Positions 24,578-34,242 are shown, numbered from the stretch's first letter. The stretch: DNA of 64,000 bases from Iodobacter violaceini (GCF_011601265.1 NZ_JAAOLX010000006.1:248001-312000), one strand, 5' to 3'. Notes: generated by a model not told the origin, from the letters alone. Numbers and translations are program-made.

Positions 24578-25429
24578 TCAACCCCTCCCTCGCTGCGCCA
24601 GTAAATGCACCGCCAGCCCCAGTAAAATACACGCCGTTCCCCAAATCAAAGATCCCGAAACTTCTTCGCCATTCAGGCTGTATCCCATCCATAAAGCCGT
24701 CGTTGGCGTGATCAGGGAAATAAGTGACACGGTAATCGGCTTGCATTCACGAATCAGCCAGTAATACAAGCTAAAGCCCAACACCGAGCCAAACACCGCT
24801 AAATAGCCAATAGCAGCTAAGCTTTGCTTAGGAAAAGTTAAATTTGTGACATCGGTTTGCCATATGCACACTGCGCTCAGCACCACCGTTGCAATGCTTA
24901 ATGCCCCTGCATTCACCGCCAGGGGAGACTGCCCGGCGGCTAGTTTTTTTAGTTTTACGGCAGCCGCAGCCTGCATCAATACCGCGAGCAGCACCACCGC
25001 CACACCCGATACGCCAGCCGAATTTAACTTTTCAGCAAAAATAATCAGCAAGCCTGATATCCCTATCACCATCGCCAGCACTTCAAAGCGACGTAATTTT
25101 AAGCCCAGCCATAGCCATGAAAAACCGGCTGTAGCCAAAGGGATCAAGCCAAACAACACGGCAACTAAACCAGACGATACGGATTGAGATGCCCAATACA
25201 CACAGAGCATGGCCAAAGAAGTAGCAATACCAGCACAGGCACTGGCAGGCCAGCTGCTGGCAGGTATTTTTTGCTTGCAAATGATCAGCAAAAGAAGTGC
25301 TAAGGCAGCAGCCAGCCCAAATCGAGAAGCGAGTGCGGCAGAGTAGGGCACGCCTTGCACGCTCCAGTTAATCGCCAAAGGCGTGGTAGACCAGAGTAGA
25401 ACTAATATTAAATACGCTATTTTTTGCAT
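24578..25429 (-). CDS. EamA/DMT-family transporter
   Basis: The 283-residue protein has ten predicted membrane helices in two repeated halves, typical of drug/metabolite (EamA) transporters. The N-terminal L-V-L-L-W-S-T-T-P-L-A-I-N-W and a second-half G-S-V-L-G-F-S-L-Y-Y-W motif support this. Members export amino acids, metabolites or drugs, and the substrate cannot be inferred. It is a single gene divergent from parC, with 250 bases between them that contain the parC promoter region and a parS site. Confidence 0.85.
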   Translation of the reverse strand: MQKIAYLILVLLWSTTPLAINWSVQGVPYSAALASRFGLAAALALLLLIICKQKIPASSWPASACAGIATSLAMLCVYWASQSVSSGLVAVLFGLIPLATAGFSWLWLGLKLRRFEVLAMVIGISGLLIIFAEKLNSAGVSGVAVVLLAVLMQAAAAVKLKKLAAGQSPLAVNAGALSIATVVLSAVCIWQTDVTNLTFPKQSLAAIGYLAVFGSVLGFSLYYWLIRECKPITVSLISLITPTTALWMGYSLNGEEVSGSLIWGTACILLGLAVHLLAQRGRG

Positions 25430-25663
25430 GGATTATTCTTATTTTTTCCACCTTTTACACACGTCAATTTCAACAGAAATAATACAAGACATAAAAAGTG
25501 AGTAGATTCGGGCGAGTATCTAGGCATACTATCTTGCCTTCAATGCAGGCCCACTCATACTAAAAGCAAATGCCCCTGCTGTTCTGCAAGCAGTTGCAAG
25601 GACATTGTGACATTTTGCATGCAGAGTGCAGGCTTGATAATTAGCTACAATCCCATCCTCAAA

Positions 25664-25679
25664 TGTTCCACGTGAAACC
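25664..25679. promoter_or_regulatory. parS site abutting the parC start codon
   Basis: TGTTCCACGTGAAACC matches the TGTTYCACGTGAAACA consensus at 15 of 16 positions and ends one base before the parC ATG. The nearest in-frame stop upstream is at 25638-25640, and there is no ATG, GTG or TTG between it and 25680. The parC start is therefore fixed directly behind parS, with no ribosome-binding site. Confidence 0.9.
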
Positions 25680-28046
25680 ATGACTCAGCACGATATAGAA
25701 CCTAATGATGCCGACGAGTTGGAAAGCATCGCAGATCAAGGCCCGCGCCGTTTTGTTGAAGCGCAGATATCTGCTACTCCGGACGATGCCGAATCCGTAC
25801 AACTAGGCTTGTACGCAGAAAAAAGCTATCTCGAATACGCAATGAGCGTGATTAAAAGCCGCGCCTTACCCCAAGTGGAAGACGGGCAAAAACCGGTACA
25901 ACGCCGCATTCTTTACACCATGCACGGCCTTGGCCTGGTTGCTAACGCCAAGCCGATTAAATCGGCACGTATTGTCGGTGATGTAATGGGTAAGTACCAC
26001 CCGCACGGCGATCAATCTGCTTATGACGCGCTGGTGCGGATTGCTCAGGACTTTTCGCTGCGCTACCCGCTGATCGATGGTCAGGGGAATTTTGGCAGCC
26101 GTGATGGCGATGGCGCTGCAGCGATGCGATATACCGAAGCACGCTTAACACCGATTGCCGAGCTGCTGTTGAGCGAGCTGGATAAAGGCACCACCGATTT
26201 TGTGCCCAACTATGATGGCGCATTCCAGGAGCCTTCCTTATTACCTGCACGCCTGCCCATGCTGCTGCTCAACGGCGCATCGGGGATTGCAGTAGGGATG
26301 GCAACAGAAATCCCTGCGCACAATCTGGGTGAAGTTGCTGATGCGGCTATTGCGCTGATTAAAAAGCCCACGCTTTCCACCAGCGATTTGCTCACTTATA
26401 TCCAGGGGCCAGATTTACCAGGTGGCGGGCAGATTATCTCGCCACGCAAGGATATTGTGACGGCCTATGAAAATGGCCGGGGCAGCTTAAAAGTACGCGC
26501 CCGCTGGACCAAAGAAGACTTAGCCCGTGGCCAGTGGCAAATTGTGATTAATGAATTGCCGCACGGTACTTCCACCCAAAAAGTGCTGGAAGAGATTGAA
26601 GATTTAAGCAATCCCAAAATTAAAAAGGGCAAGAAAGCCCTGACCCAGGAACAGATTCAAACCAAGCAACTGATCCTGTCTTTAATCGACAGAGTAAGGG
26701 ACGAATCAGGCAAGGAAAACGCCGTTCGCCTGGTGATCGAGCCTAAATCATCGCGGCAAAATCCGGACGATATGATGAAGCTGCTGCTGGCGCACACCGC
26801 GCTGGAAAGTGGTTTATCCATCAATATGGTGACTATTGGCCGTGATGGCCGGCCAGGGCAAAAATCACTGCAGCAAGTGATTGCCGAATGGATTTCTTTC
26901 CGCTTTGATACCGTTACCCGCCGTACCGAGCATCGCCTGGGGCAGGTGAATGATCGTATGCATATTTTGGAAGGCCGCTTAATTGTCTTCTTAAATATCG
27001 ACGAAGTAATCCGCATTATTCGCCATAGCGACGAGCCTAAAACGGCGCTGATTGAGGCGTTTAATTTAAGTGATCGCCAGGCGGAAGATATTTTAGAAAT
27101 CCGCCTGCGCCAGTTAGCACGCCTGGAAGGCATTAAGCTTGAACAAGAGCTGGCCGATTTGGCAAAAGAAAAAGCCGAGCTTGAGCATCTTTTAGCTACG
27201 CCAGAAGTCATGCAAAAGCTGATCATTAAAGAAATTGAAGCGGATAAAAAGAAGTTTGCCGATCCGCGCAGAACGCTGATTGTAGAAGCAGAACGTGCCT
27301 CGCTGGAAGTCACGGTAGTGGATGAGCCAGTCACAATTATCTTGTCTGAAAAAGGCTGGATGCGTGCACGCCAGGGCCATGGGCTTGATCTGCAAAACCT
27401 GAGCTTTAAAGACGGCGATGCAATGCTGGCCTTTATTGAATGCCGCTCTGTTGATCCGATCGCGATGTTTGCCAGCGATGGCCGGGTGTACAGCATTCAA
27501 GCCTCGGTGATTCCGGGCGGCAGGGGTGATGGCGTACCTGTGACTACTCTGGTTGATCTGGCGGCTAAATCACAAATTATTCAACTGCTGGCTGCAAAAC
27601 CACAAGAACACTTAGTGATTGCCAACTCCAGTGGCTATGGTTTTTATTGTTTGTTTGAAAACCTGATGAGCCGCCAAAAAGCAGGGAAGAGCTTCCTGAA
27701 CCTGGAAGAAGGTGAAACACTGCTTAAGGTTTCAACCTTTGTTCCACGTGAAACATCGCAAGTTGCTTGTCTCTCCAAAGGCGGCAAATTGCATCTGTTT
27801 GCCTTTAGCGAGTTTAAGCAGTTAACAGGTGGTGGACGTGGTGTGATTACCATGGCGCTGGATGATAAAGACACGCTCTCGGCCATTACAATTTGCGATG
27901 GAGTCACTTTACAAATCAATGGCACGGGCCGGGCTGGTAAAGCTGTGGAATGGAAGCTGAATGTAAATGAAATGGCACCTTATCAGGGTAAGCGCGCGCG
28001 TAAAGGTAAGCCAATCAGCTCCAACCTGAAGTTTCCGAGTTTTTGA
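25680..28046 (+). CDS. parC: DNA topoisomerase IV subunit A
   Basis: The 788-residue protein contains the A-subunit core with [30 protein letters not shown] and the catalytic Tyr in A-A-M-R-Y-T-E-A-R. The C-terminal beta-pinwheel is short and the GyrA-box is weak, which fits ParC. In the quinolone-determining region the motif is H-P-H-G-D-Q112-S-A-Y-D116: Gln stands where E. coli and Neisseria have the Ser whose loss gives resistance, and Asp where they have Glu. A parS site sits against the start codon and another lies inside the gene. An M15 peptidase gene begins 2 bases after the stop. Confidence 0.95.
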   Translation: MTQHDIEPNDADELESIADQGPRRFVEAQISATPDDAESVQLGLYAEKSYLEYAMSVIKSRALPQVEDGQKPVQRRILYTMHGLGLVANAKPIKSARIVGDVMGKYHPHGDQSAYDALVRIAQDFSLRYPLIDGQGNFGSRDGDGAAAMRYTEARLTPIAELLLSELDKGTTDFVPNYDGAFQEPSLLPARLPMLLLNGASGIAVGMATEIPAHNLGEVADAAIALIKKPTLSTSDLLTYIQGPDLPGGGQIISPRKDIVTAYENGRGSLKVRARWTKEDLARGQWQIVINELPHGTSTQKVLEEIEDLSNPKIKKGKKALTQEQIQTKQLILSLIDRVRDESGKENAVRLVIEPKSSRQNPDDMMKLLLAHTALESGLSINMVTIGRDGRPGQKSLQQVIAEWISFRFDTVTRRTEHRLGQVNDRMHILEGRLIVFLNIDEVIRIIRHSDEPKTALIEAFNLSDRQAEDILEIRLRQLARLEGIKLEQELADLAKEKAELEHLLATPEVMQKLIIKEIEADKKKFADPRRTLIVEAERASLEVTVVDEPVTIILSEKGWMRARQGHGLDLQNLSFKDGDAMLAFIECRSVDPIAMFASDGRVYSIQASVIPGGRGDGVPVTTLVDLAAKSQIIQLLAAKPQEHLVIANSSGYGFYCLFENLMSRQKAGKSFLNLEEGETLLKVSTFVPRETSQVACLSKGGKLHLFAFSEFKQLTGGGRGVITMALDDKDTLSAITICDGVTLQINGTGRAGKAVEWKLNVNEMAPYQGKRARKGKPISSNLKFPSF
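27740..27755. promoter_or_regulatory. parS site inside the parC coding sequence
   Basis: TGTTCCACGTGAAACA is a 16 of 16 match to a standard parS. It is embedded in parC, where it encodes part of F-V-P-R-E-T. parS sites inside coding regions are known in other bacteria. It lies 2.1 kb from the site at the parC start and 2.2 kb from the next site. Confidence 0.92.
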
Positions 28047-28048
28047 TC

Positions 28049-28573
28049 ATGGCCATGACGGCGTTGATTGCAGCGGCTTGGGCTGAATTGGGTATTCCAC
28101 TTGATCTGCTTGAACATCGGCCTTTGCAGCTTTTTGAAGAAGCGAGTGAGCTGGTTGATGTGGCCATCGCCAGCGACGGCCGGGTGTGGCAGCTCACCCC
28201 GAGTGCAGCAGCAGCTTGGCTGGCAATGCAGGCGGCTGCACAGGCGAATGGCATCGATATCCGCATCGCTTCTGCTTACCGGGCATCCAGCCGTCAGTGT
28301 GAACTGATTCAAAGAAAGTTATCGCAGGGGCAGGATATCGGGCAGATCTTGCAAGTGCTTGCCCCGCCTGGCTGCAGTGAACACCACACCGGCCGGGCTG
28401 TAGATATCTTTCAGCCCGGCGGGCCTGTGGTTGAAGAAGCCTTTGAAAATACCGATGCCTTTAGCTGGTTAAACCTCAACGCTGCACTCTTTGGTTTTAG
28501 CCTGTCGTTCCCACGCGGTAATCCATCCGGCTATCTTTATGAGCCTTGGCATTGGTGCTGGCATGATGTGTAG
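28049..28573 (+). CDS. M15-family D-Ala-D-Ala carboxypeptidase (VanY-like)
   Basis: I place the start at the ATG at 28049 (174 residues), two bases after the parC stop. The peptidase core shows S-A-Y-R-A-S-S-R-Q near residue 73, the zinc motif S-E-H-H-T-G-R-A-V-D-I near 113-122 and the closing E-P-W-H-W motif near 165. All are typical of VanY/LdcB-like peptidoglycan carboxypeptidases. No signal peptide is visible, so it either acts in the cytoplasm on recycled muropeptides or is exported by another route. It is probably co-transcribed with parC. Confidence 0.88.
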   Translation: MAMTALIAAAWAELGIPLDLLEHRPLQLFEEASELVDVAIASDGRVWQLTPSAAAAWLAMQAAAQANGIDIRIASAYRASSRQCELIQRKLSQGQDIGQILQVLAPPGCSEHHTGRAVDIFQPGGPVVEEAFENTDAFSWLNLNAALFGFSLSFPRGNPSGYLYEPWHWCWHDV

Positions 28574-28968
28574 GGTGGGTGAAGCCCATGAGTGTCAGAC
28601 ATTTTTTTACAAACAGCGCAATCATGCAATTACCAGGCTCCTCACATGGGGCTTTTATCCTCCCCTTGAAGCACGCCGATGCAAGGAACAAGCGGGGCAG
28701 GGGTGTCGTCAATTTGTGATTGAGCGAAGCGAGTTGACACCACGCCACTGTCCGCAACGAGGGGTTTCGTGCTGGCTGGAGCGGCCTTTTTTGGCTTCAT
28801 TTTTTGGCCCCGCAGAAAGGTCCAGCGAGACGCCCGCACCTAAATCAACGTGCCGAAAGCTCTAAAAAGGTCTTTTGACTTTGCTTAGTGCAAAACCAGC
28901 CATTTATTCGCTTTTGAGACATCAATCTGGCAGGTTTCACTCCCCCTACACAAGAAACAATATACACT
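28574..28968. other. 395-base gap without a supported gene
   Basis: The gap lies between the M15 peptidase and the convergent AraC-type gene. Short frames exist on both strands but none has a recognisable family or a convincing start. Near 28575 a GGGTGGGTGAAGCCC word resembles GGGCGGGTGAAGCCC near 53912, which points to repetitive extragenic DNA. The middle part reads like decayed coding or repeat sequence. Confidence 0.5.
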
Positions 28969-29925
28969 TTATTTATCATTCACCACTGTCGTCACCAGCT
29001 TTAACAGCTCAGGCAAAATTTCTGGTAATCGATCCTGAATGCTGCGGCCAGGCAAAAGCGGCAGGCAAAGATCATAGCGCCCATCGTAATAGCACTCCAC
29101 CCTTGGCCGCTGCGGGTCCAGCATCCAGCCAGAATATGGCAGCCATACCAGCATTAAATCGCGCCAGCGCGGGCCAATATCTGCTCTCTCCCCAATATGC
29201 CTGAACACAGCCCAGCGCCCGGCAGGACGCTGATACTCCCCAAATAGCCTGGGTAATTTAAATTGACGTGAGACTGGTACAGCTACATCGTAGCGGCGGC
29301 GCTCGGCAGGGGTTGTGGCAGGATCGCTCCAGACCAGGCCAAACCATCGATCGGCCTTAATCTCAAGCGTTTGGCATTGCTCCTGAAAGCTGGCCAAAAA
29401 TTCTTCTAAATGAAAACCATAGTCGCCCACAGCACGCAGATATGCCATCCGTTCTGTTGGCCATTCTTCTAAGTTGATACAGGCCTCAACTTCATCCCAG
29501 CTCCAGACCCGATCCACATCGGTGCCTACAATCGCAGGCCCTGGCCGATAGGACATTGCGCCTAAATTATTAGCAATCCAGCAAATTGCCACAGCCCGCC
29601 CGGCACGTAAATCACTGGGCGTAAAACCAAAGCTGCGGCTGAATGCCCGGCTGAAAGTGGCTGGTGAAGAGAAACCAACTAAATCGGCGACCTGCCCAAT
29701 GGATAAATGTGGCGACCACTGCAAAAGTGAAGCAGCAACTTCTAAGCGCAATTGCCATAAAAACGCCTGTGGGCTATCGCCATATTCACTTTGAAAGCGA
29801 TGCGCCAGATGCCATGGCGAATAATGAGTGACATCGGCTAAATCAGCCAATTGCAAAGGCGCAGCCAAGCCGCGCACCATGCGATCAATCGCTTTTTCCA
29901 GTCTCAGGCAGGGGGGATTAGTCAT
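28969..29925 (-). CDS. AraC-type regulator with GyrI-like effector domain
   Basis: The 318-residue protein starts with a double helix-turn-helix AraC domain (about 8-108), including I-G-Q-V-A-D-L-V-G-F-S-S-P-A-T-F-S-R-A-F. A GyrI-like small-molecule-binding domain follows (about 160-318). This order is that of Rob/MarA-like and TipAL-type regulators that bind lipophilic drugs. The ATG at 29925 directly follows a perfect parS site and the in-frame TGA within it excludes an earlier start; no Shine-Dalgarno is visible. thiD lies 16 bases upstream on the same strand. GyrI-like domains can antagonise DNA gyrase in other contexts, but a link to topoisomerases here is speculative. Confidence 0.87.
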   Translation of the reverse strand: MTNPPCLRLEKAIDRMVRGLAAPLQLADLADVTHYSPWHLAHRFQSEYGDSPQAFLWQLRLEVAASLLQWSPHLSIGQVADLVGFSSPATFSRAFSRSFGFTPSDLRAGRAVAICWIANNLGAMSYRPGPAIVGTDVDRVWSWDEVEACINLEEWPTERMAYLRAVGDYGFHLEEFLASFQEQCQTLEIKADRWFGLVWSDPATTPAERRRYDVAVPVSRQFKLPRLFGEYQRPAGRWAVFRHIGERADIGPRWRDLMLVWLPYSGWMLDPQRPRVECYYDGRYDLCLPLLPGRSIQDRLPEILPELLKLVTTVVNDK

Positions 29926-29940
29926 GTTTCACGTGAAACA
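29925..29940. promoter_or_regulatory. Perfect parS site between thiD and the araC-like gene
   Basis: TGTTTCACGTGAAACA matches the consensus at all 16 positions. It fills the whole space between the thiD stop codon (29942-29944) and the araC-like ATG. Read on the minus strand, the arrangement GTGAAAC-ATG is identical to that at parE. Confidence 0.93.
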
Positions 29941-29941
29941 A

Positions 29942-30799
29942 TTAAAGTGCCTCATCAAGCGGGGTGATCGTTACATCATCAGCAGGCCTTGCCCAAAAGA
30001 AGCGATCAGGTATCTGCTGCCCCATGCCAGGCCGGTAAGCGGCCTGCAGTGTTTGCCAGGTGTAGTCCTGGCCTTCTTTGACTGCTTCGTTAATTTCAGC
30101 GCCATTAGCCAAAGCGCCTGTTAATGCCGCGGCTAGTGTGCTGCCTGCTCCGTAAAAACTGCCAGGCAAGCGATCCCAGGTATCGACGCTGGCCCGCCCC
30201 ATATCACTGTATAAAGCGTTAATGACCTTAGGCGTATTTTCGTGAGCACCGGTAATGAGTACATATTCGCAGCCACAATCTAAAATTCGGCTGGCCGCAA
30301 TATCCAGTGTTAAATCTTCCTGCTCATCCAAATCATCCGAGGCCAAGTGTCTTGCTTCAATGCTGTTTAGCGTAACCAGCGTGGTATGAGGCAATAAAAG
30401 CTCACGCGTCATAGCCAGTAATTCTTCATTAGCCAAATGATCCCCGGCCTTAGAGAAAAAGACCGGGTCTAATATAAGTGGAATTTCAGGGTAATCAGAT
30501 GCAATCTCAGCGATTACGGTGAGTGTTTCTAAGCTGCCAATCAGGCCTACTTTGATGGCATCTACTTTCATATCTTCAAGAATACAACGTGCCTGATCTT
30601 CTACCCATTCGCTCTCAATAAGTAAAACATCTTGTTCACCTGCGCTATCTTGAATAACGATGCCAGTAATCACTGGTGCCACATGGCAACCCAAGGATGA
30701 TAAAGCAAGCATATCTGCAGCAAGTCCAGCACCACCGGATGGATCATTACCAGCAAATACAAGCACAATAGGGGGGCTGGTAGTCATGGGGACATTCAC
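29942..30799 (-). CDS. thiD: Hydroxymethylpyrimidine/phosphomethylpyrimidine kinase
   Basis: This 285-residue ribokinase-fold enzyme begins P-I-V-L-V-F-A-G-N-D-P-S-G-G-A-G-L-A-A-D, the ThiD signature. It has the A-I-K-V-G-L-I-G-S region near residue 80, and the C-terminal anion-hole motif G-A-G-S-T-L-A-A-A-L near 217-226. It phosphorylates HMP and HMP-P in thiamine synthesis. An ATG four codons into the frame is an alternative start. It is divergent from a rubredoxin gene, an arrangement I recall as common in betaproteobacteria. The G-A-G-S motif replaces the usual G-T/S-G-C and is worth noting. Confidence 0.9.
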   Translation of the reverse strand: MNVPMTTSPPIVLVFAGNDPSGGAGLAADMLALSSLGCHVAPVITGIVIQDSAGEQDVLLIESEWVEDQARCILEDMKVDAIKVGLIGSLETLTVIAEIASDYPEIPLILDPVFFSKAGDHLANEELLAMTRELLLPHTTLVTLNSIEARHLASDDLDEQEDLTLDIAASRILDCGCEYVLITGAHENTPKVINALYSDMGRASVDTWDRLPGSFYGAGSTLAAALTGALANGAEINEAVKEGQDYTWQTLQAAYRPGMGQQIPDRFFWARPADDVTITPLDEAL

Positions 30800-30846
30800 T
30801 GAATCAGGTAAAATTGAAATTTTATCTTACTTAACAGGTAACTCGA

Positions 30847-31011
30847 ATGAAAAAATATATGTGTCTCATTTGTGGCTTTATTTACGATGAAGCTGAAGGG
30901 ATGCCAAACGATGGCATTGCTGCCGGAACAACTTGGGAAGATGTTCCTCCAAACTGGACTTGCCCGGATTGTGGAGCAAGAAAAGATGATTTTGAGATGA
31001 TAGAAATCTAA
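30847..31011 (+). CDS. Rubredoxin
   Basis: This 54-residue protein has the two rubredoxin cysteine pairs, M-C-L-I-C-G-F and W-T-C-P-D-C-G-A. It also has the conserved [14 protein letters not shown] and W-T-C-P blocks. It carries a single Fe(S-Cys)4 centre and acts as a small cytoplasmic electron carrier. The partner is not evident. It is divergent from thiD and followed 10 bases later by an M48 lipoprotein gene. The reading frame is complete and collinear with the family. Confidence 0.95.
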   Translation: MKKYMCLICGFIYDEAEGMPNDGIAAGTTWEDVPPNWTCPDCGARKDDFEMIEI

Positions 31012-31021
31012 AGGGATAGCT

Positions 31022-31858
31022 ATGAAAAAGCTGATTAGCGCTGTTGTACTTTCAGCCTTATTACCAGGCTGTCAGCAGGTAAGTACAACAGAATCAGGCG
31101 TAACCCAGATTAACCGCAAGCAAAACATGAGCATGCTATTGTCAGAGCAACAAGTCGACAATATGGCCAGGCAGTCTTATCAGGAAACGCTGAACAAAGC
31201 GCAAAGCAAAGGCGTGCTTAATAGTGATAAGCAAATGACAGCCAGAGTGCGTGCAATTGCTAATCGAATTATTCCGCAAACCAGCGTATTTCGCCCGGAT
31301 GCCAGCAAGTGGCAATGGGAAGTCAATGTAGAAAACAGCCCGGAGCTCAACGCCTATTGCATGGCGGGTGGCAAGATTATGTTTTATTCCGGCATTATCG
31401 AAAAACTAAAACTCACCGATGATGAAATTGCCCAGATTATGGGTCATGAAATCAGCCATGCTTTAAGAGAACACAGCCGCGAGCGCATGAGCAGTGCATA
31501 TAACAAGCAATTAGCCATGCAAGGCCTATCCCTGCTGACGGGTGGCAAATATGATGGTTATATGGGCATGGCCGATGAGCTGATGCAAGTAGGCTACTTC
31601 CTGCCTAATAGCCGCGAGCATGAATCTGAGGCCGATACTATGGGCTTAGAGCTGGCGGCAAGGGCTGGATATAAGCCACAGGCAGCGGTGAGCCTGTGGC
31701 AAAAAATGGCTGCGGCCAGCAAGGGGCAGCCTGCAGAATTTCTGTCTACTCACCCTTCAAATCAAACGCGTATCCAGGATTTGCAAGCCAAAATTCCAGC
31801 CGTACAAAGCTTATACGATGCAGCTGCGCGTAAATATCCAAATAAAAAGGACAATTAA
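31022..31858 (+). CDS. M48-family lipoprotein metallopeptidase
   Basis: The 278-residue protein has a lipoprotein signal peptide, with L-L-P-G-C and the lipidated Cys at residue 17. A zinc peptidase domain follows with G-H-E-I-S-H-A-L near residue 141 and the third ligand in E-H-E-S-E-A-D near 198. It resembles BepA/LoiP-type outer-membrane-associated proteases that degrade misfolded membrane proteins. The following hemJ start overlaps its stop by one base. It has a single M48 domain and no TPR tail, so LoiP or a generic M48B member is closer than BepA. Confidence 0.9.
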   Translation: MKKLISAVVLSALLPGCQQVSTTESGVTQINRKQNMSMLLSEQQVDNMARQSYQETLNKAQSKGVLNSDKQMTARVRAIANRIIPQTSVFRPDASKWQWEVNVENSPELNAYCMAGGKIMFYSGIIEKLKLTDDEIAQIMGHEISHALREHSRERMSSAYNKQLAMQGLSLLTGGKYDGYMGMADELMQVGYFLPNSREHESEADTMGLELAARAGYKPQAAVSLWQKMAAASKGQPAEFLSTHPSNQTRIQDLQAKIPAVQSLYDAAARKYPNKKDN

Positions 31859-32280
31859 TGCTCTGGGTAAAAGCACTGCATATTATTTTTATTACCAGTT
31901 GGTTTGCAGGCCTGTTTTATCTGCCCAGATTATTTGTCAATCACGCCATGAGCACAGACAGCGAAACCATTGCACGCCTCAAATTAATGGAGCATAAGTT
32001 AATCCGCTTTATGACGCCTTTAGGTATTTTGGCACTGATATTAGGTATCTGGCTTTGGTCTTACTTTGATTTTTATATGGGAGCAGGCTGGCGCTGGATG
32101 CATGTAAAACTCATGCTTGTGGCCGTTTTAATTGCTTACCATGCTTATTGCTGGAAGATTTGCAAAGATTTTGCAGCAGACAGAAATACCCGCAGCCATC
32201 GCTGGTATCGTTTTTTTAATGAAATTCCTGTGCTTGTTTTAGCGGCTTGCGTCATTTTGGTTGTAGTAAAGCCCTTTTAA
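31858..32280 (+). CDS. hemJ: Protoporphyrinogen oxidase HemJ (CopD/UPF0093 family)
   Basis: The 140-residue protein has four membrane helices and the HemJ N-terminus W-V-K-A-L-H-I-I-F-I-T-S-W-F-A-G-L-F-Y-L-P-R. The conserved His is in the first helix, and a W-M-H-V-K-L segment lies near residue 80. HemJ oxidises protoporphyrinogen IX in bacteria lacking HemG and HemY. hemL lies one gene downstream, so two haem-pathway genes are close. The ATG overlaps the stop of the M48 lipoprotein gene (TAATG). Confidence 0.88.
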   Translation: MLWVKALHIIFITSWFAGLFYLPRLFVNHAMSTDSETIARLKLMEHKLIRFMTPLGILALILGIWLWSYFDFYMGAGWRWMHVKLMLVAVLIAYHAYCWKICKDFAADRNTRSHRWYRFFNEIPVLVLAACVILVVVKPF

Positions 32281-32302
32281 ATGTTTTGGGGAAAAATAAA
32301 TA

Positions 32303-32764
32303 ATGGCTACAGAAATTGAACGTAAGTTTTTATTAAGTAATGAAGATTGGCGTAAAGAAGTGCATCAGTCCAGCCGGATTGCACAAGGCTATTTATCCAG
32401 CGATCCTGACCGGGTAGTGCGTGTACGTTTGCGTGCAGAGCAAGGATTTATCACTATAAAAGGTAAAACAGCAGGGATTGAACGGCTGGAGTTTGAATAT
32501 GAAATTCCCTTTACTGATGCAGAAGCTTTACTGGGGCTGTGCCCCAATGTCTTAGATAAAACAAGACATTTAATCGATTTTGCAGGATATATATGGGAGA
32601 TCGACGAATTTCATGGCGAAAATACTTCCCTGATTATTGCTGAGCTTGAATTACCCGCCAGTGATGCTGCTTATACCAGGCCAGCATGGTTAGGTGAAGA
32701 GGTATCGGATGATCCGCGATATTTTAATAGCTATCTTTCAGAACATCCTTATTCAAGCTGGTAA
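32303..32764 (+). CDS. CYTH-domain triphosphatase-like protein
   Basis: This 153-residue single-domain protein begins with A-T-E-I-E-R-K-F-L-L, the E-x-E-x-K signature of the CYTH (CyaB-thiamine triphosphatase) fold. It continues with the alternating charged strands of the tunnel: V-R-V-R-L-R, F-I-T-I-K-G, E-F-E-Y-E-I and W-E-I-D-E-F-H-G-E-N. Short bacterial CYTH proteins usually hydrolyse inorganic triphosphate; some are class IV adenylate cyclases. No CHAD domain is attached. It lies 22 bases after hemJ and is followed by a terminator. Confidence 0.88.
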   Translation: MATEIERKFLLSNEDWRKEVHQSSRIAQGYLSSDPDRVVRVRLRAEQGFITIKGKTAGIERLEFEYEIPFTDAEALLGLCPNVLDKTRHLIDFAGYIWEIDEFHGENTSLIIAELELPASDAAYTRPAWLGEEVSDDPRYFNSYLSEHPYSSW

Positions 32765-32779
32765 TGAGCATTAATCAAA

Positions 32780-32811
32780 AATAAGCGTCTTGCAAAAGGC
32801 GCTTATTTTTT
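32780..32811 (+). terminator. Intrinsic terminator after the CYTH gene
   Basis: AATAAGCG pairs with CGCTTATT around a short loop, followed by a run of T. It separates the M48-hemJ-CYTH group from hemL. Confidence 0.85.
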
Positions 32812-32946
32812 ACCTGACGTTTTTCAACTACGTAGTTACAAATAAAACACTACGTTATATAAGAAAACAATAAACAAACAGCCTATGGCGGTTTCTGCAC
32901 AAGATTGATGGCGCTATGATGTGGCTTTCTAATTGTGGAACTCGTC

Positions 32947-34227
32947 ATGAATCAAAACCAACAATTATTTGCTGCCGCACAAAAGCATATTCCTGGTGGC
33001 GTAAATTCGCCCGTACGTGCTTTTGGTTCTGTTGGTGGCACTCCACGATTTTTTAAAAAAGGCGAGGGTGCTTATGTTTGGGATGCAGATGACCAGCGTT
33101 ATATTGATTATGTAGGTTCCTGGGGGCCGCTTATTTTAGGTCACACGCATCCTAAAGTGCTTGAAGCAGTTATTCAAGCGGCTAAAAACGGTATGAGTTT
33201 CGGAGCGCCAACAGCTGCAGAAGTAGAATTAGCTGATTTAATCTGTGAAATGCTGCCATCAATTGAGCAAGTTCGGCTTGTTTCAAGTGGTACCGAAGCC
33301 ACAATGAGCGCTATTCGCCTTGCTCGCGGTTTTACTGGCCGCGATAAATTAGTGAAATTTGAAGGTTGCTATCATGGCCATGCGGATAGCTTACTGGTAA
33401 AAGCAGGTTCTGGTTTGTTAACTTTCGGAAACCCTTCATCAGCCGGTGTTCCAGCGTCAGTTGCTGCCGATACCTTAGTCTTACCATATAACGATGTTGC
33501 CGCACTCGAAGCATTGTTCGCAGAAATGGGCGATAAAATTGCAGCCATTATCGTAGAACCAATCGCTGGCAATATGAATATGGTGCAAGCCAGCCCGGAA
33601 TTTGTTCAGGCGATGCGTAAATTAACTGAAAAATACGGTGCAGTTTTGATTTATGACGAAGTCATGACTGGTTTTAGGGTTGATTTACACTGTACTCAGG
33701 GTTTGCATGGTGTAAAACCAGATTTAACATGCTTGGGTAAAGTCGTTGGCGGGGGTATGCCTCTGGCAGCTTTTGGTGGCCGCAGTGACATTATGTCTAA
33801 GCTGGCACCTTTAGGCCCGGTTTATCAGGCAGGTACATTATCTGGTAATCCAGTTGCGGTTGCAGCCGGGCTGGCTACATTAAAACTTATTTCTGAAGAC
33901 GGTTTTTTTAATCAATTATCAATTCAGACTAAGAAATTATGTGATGGTTTAATTCAAATTGCAAAAGAAACAAACACTGTATTTTCTGCCCAAAGTACAG
34001 GGGGAATGTTTGGTTTTTACTTTAGTGAGAATATTCCCCAATCTTTTGCAGATGTAATGAATTCAGATCGTTCTAAATTTAATGCATTTTTCCATGGCAT
34101 GTTAGAGCAAGGAATTTACTTAGCACCTTCTGCATTTGAAGCAGGTTTTGTTTCTGCAGCACATTCAGATCAGGATATATTATTTACTCTTGCAGCAGCT
34201 AAAAAAGTTTTTATGCAAATTAAGTAA
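32947..34227 (+). CDS. hemL: Glutamate-1-semialdehyde 2,1-aminomutase
   Basis: I choose the ATG at 32947 (426 residues, the length of E. coli HemL) over a GTG at 32935. The protein begins A-A[15 protein letters not shown]. It has the class III aminotransferase features S-S-G-T-E-A-T-M near residue 119, Y-D-E-V-M-T-G-F and the PLP lysine in [11 protein letters not shown] near 263. It makes 5-aminolevulinate from glutamate-1-semialdehyde, an early step of haem and corrin synthesis. A strong terminator follows. Confidence 0.95.
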   Translation: MNQNQQLFAAAQKHIPGGVNSPVRAFGSVGGTPRFFKKGEGAYVWDADDQRYIDYVGSWGPLILGHTHPKVLEAVIQAAKNGMSFGAPTAAEVELADLICEMLPSIEQVRLVSSGTEATMSAIRLARGFTGRDKLVKFEGCYHGHADSLLVKAGSGLLTFGNPSSAGVPASVAADTLVLPYNDVAALEALFAEMGDKIAAIIVEPIAGNMNMVQASPEFVQAMRKLTEKYGAVLIYDEVMTGFRVDLHCTQGLHGVKPDLTCLGKVVGGGMPLAAFGGRSDIMSKLAPLGPVYQAGTLSGNPVAVAAGLATLKLISEDGFFNQLSIQTKKLCDGLIQIAKETNTVFSAQSTGGMFGFYFSENIPQSFADVMNSDRSKFNAFFHGMLEQGIYLAPSAFEAGFVSAAHSDQDILFTLAAAKKVFMQIK

Positions 34228-34242
34228 TTTTTATGATATATA

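Noticed and set aside
28574-28865. Short plus-strand frame in the 28.6-28.9 kb gap
   Set aside because: It has no recognisable family, overlaps the end of the M15 gene in another frame and lies in repeat-like sequence.
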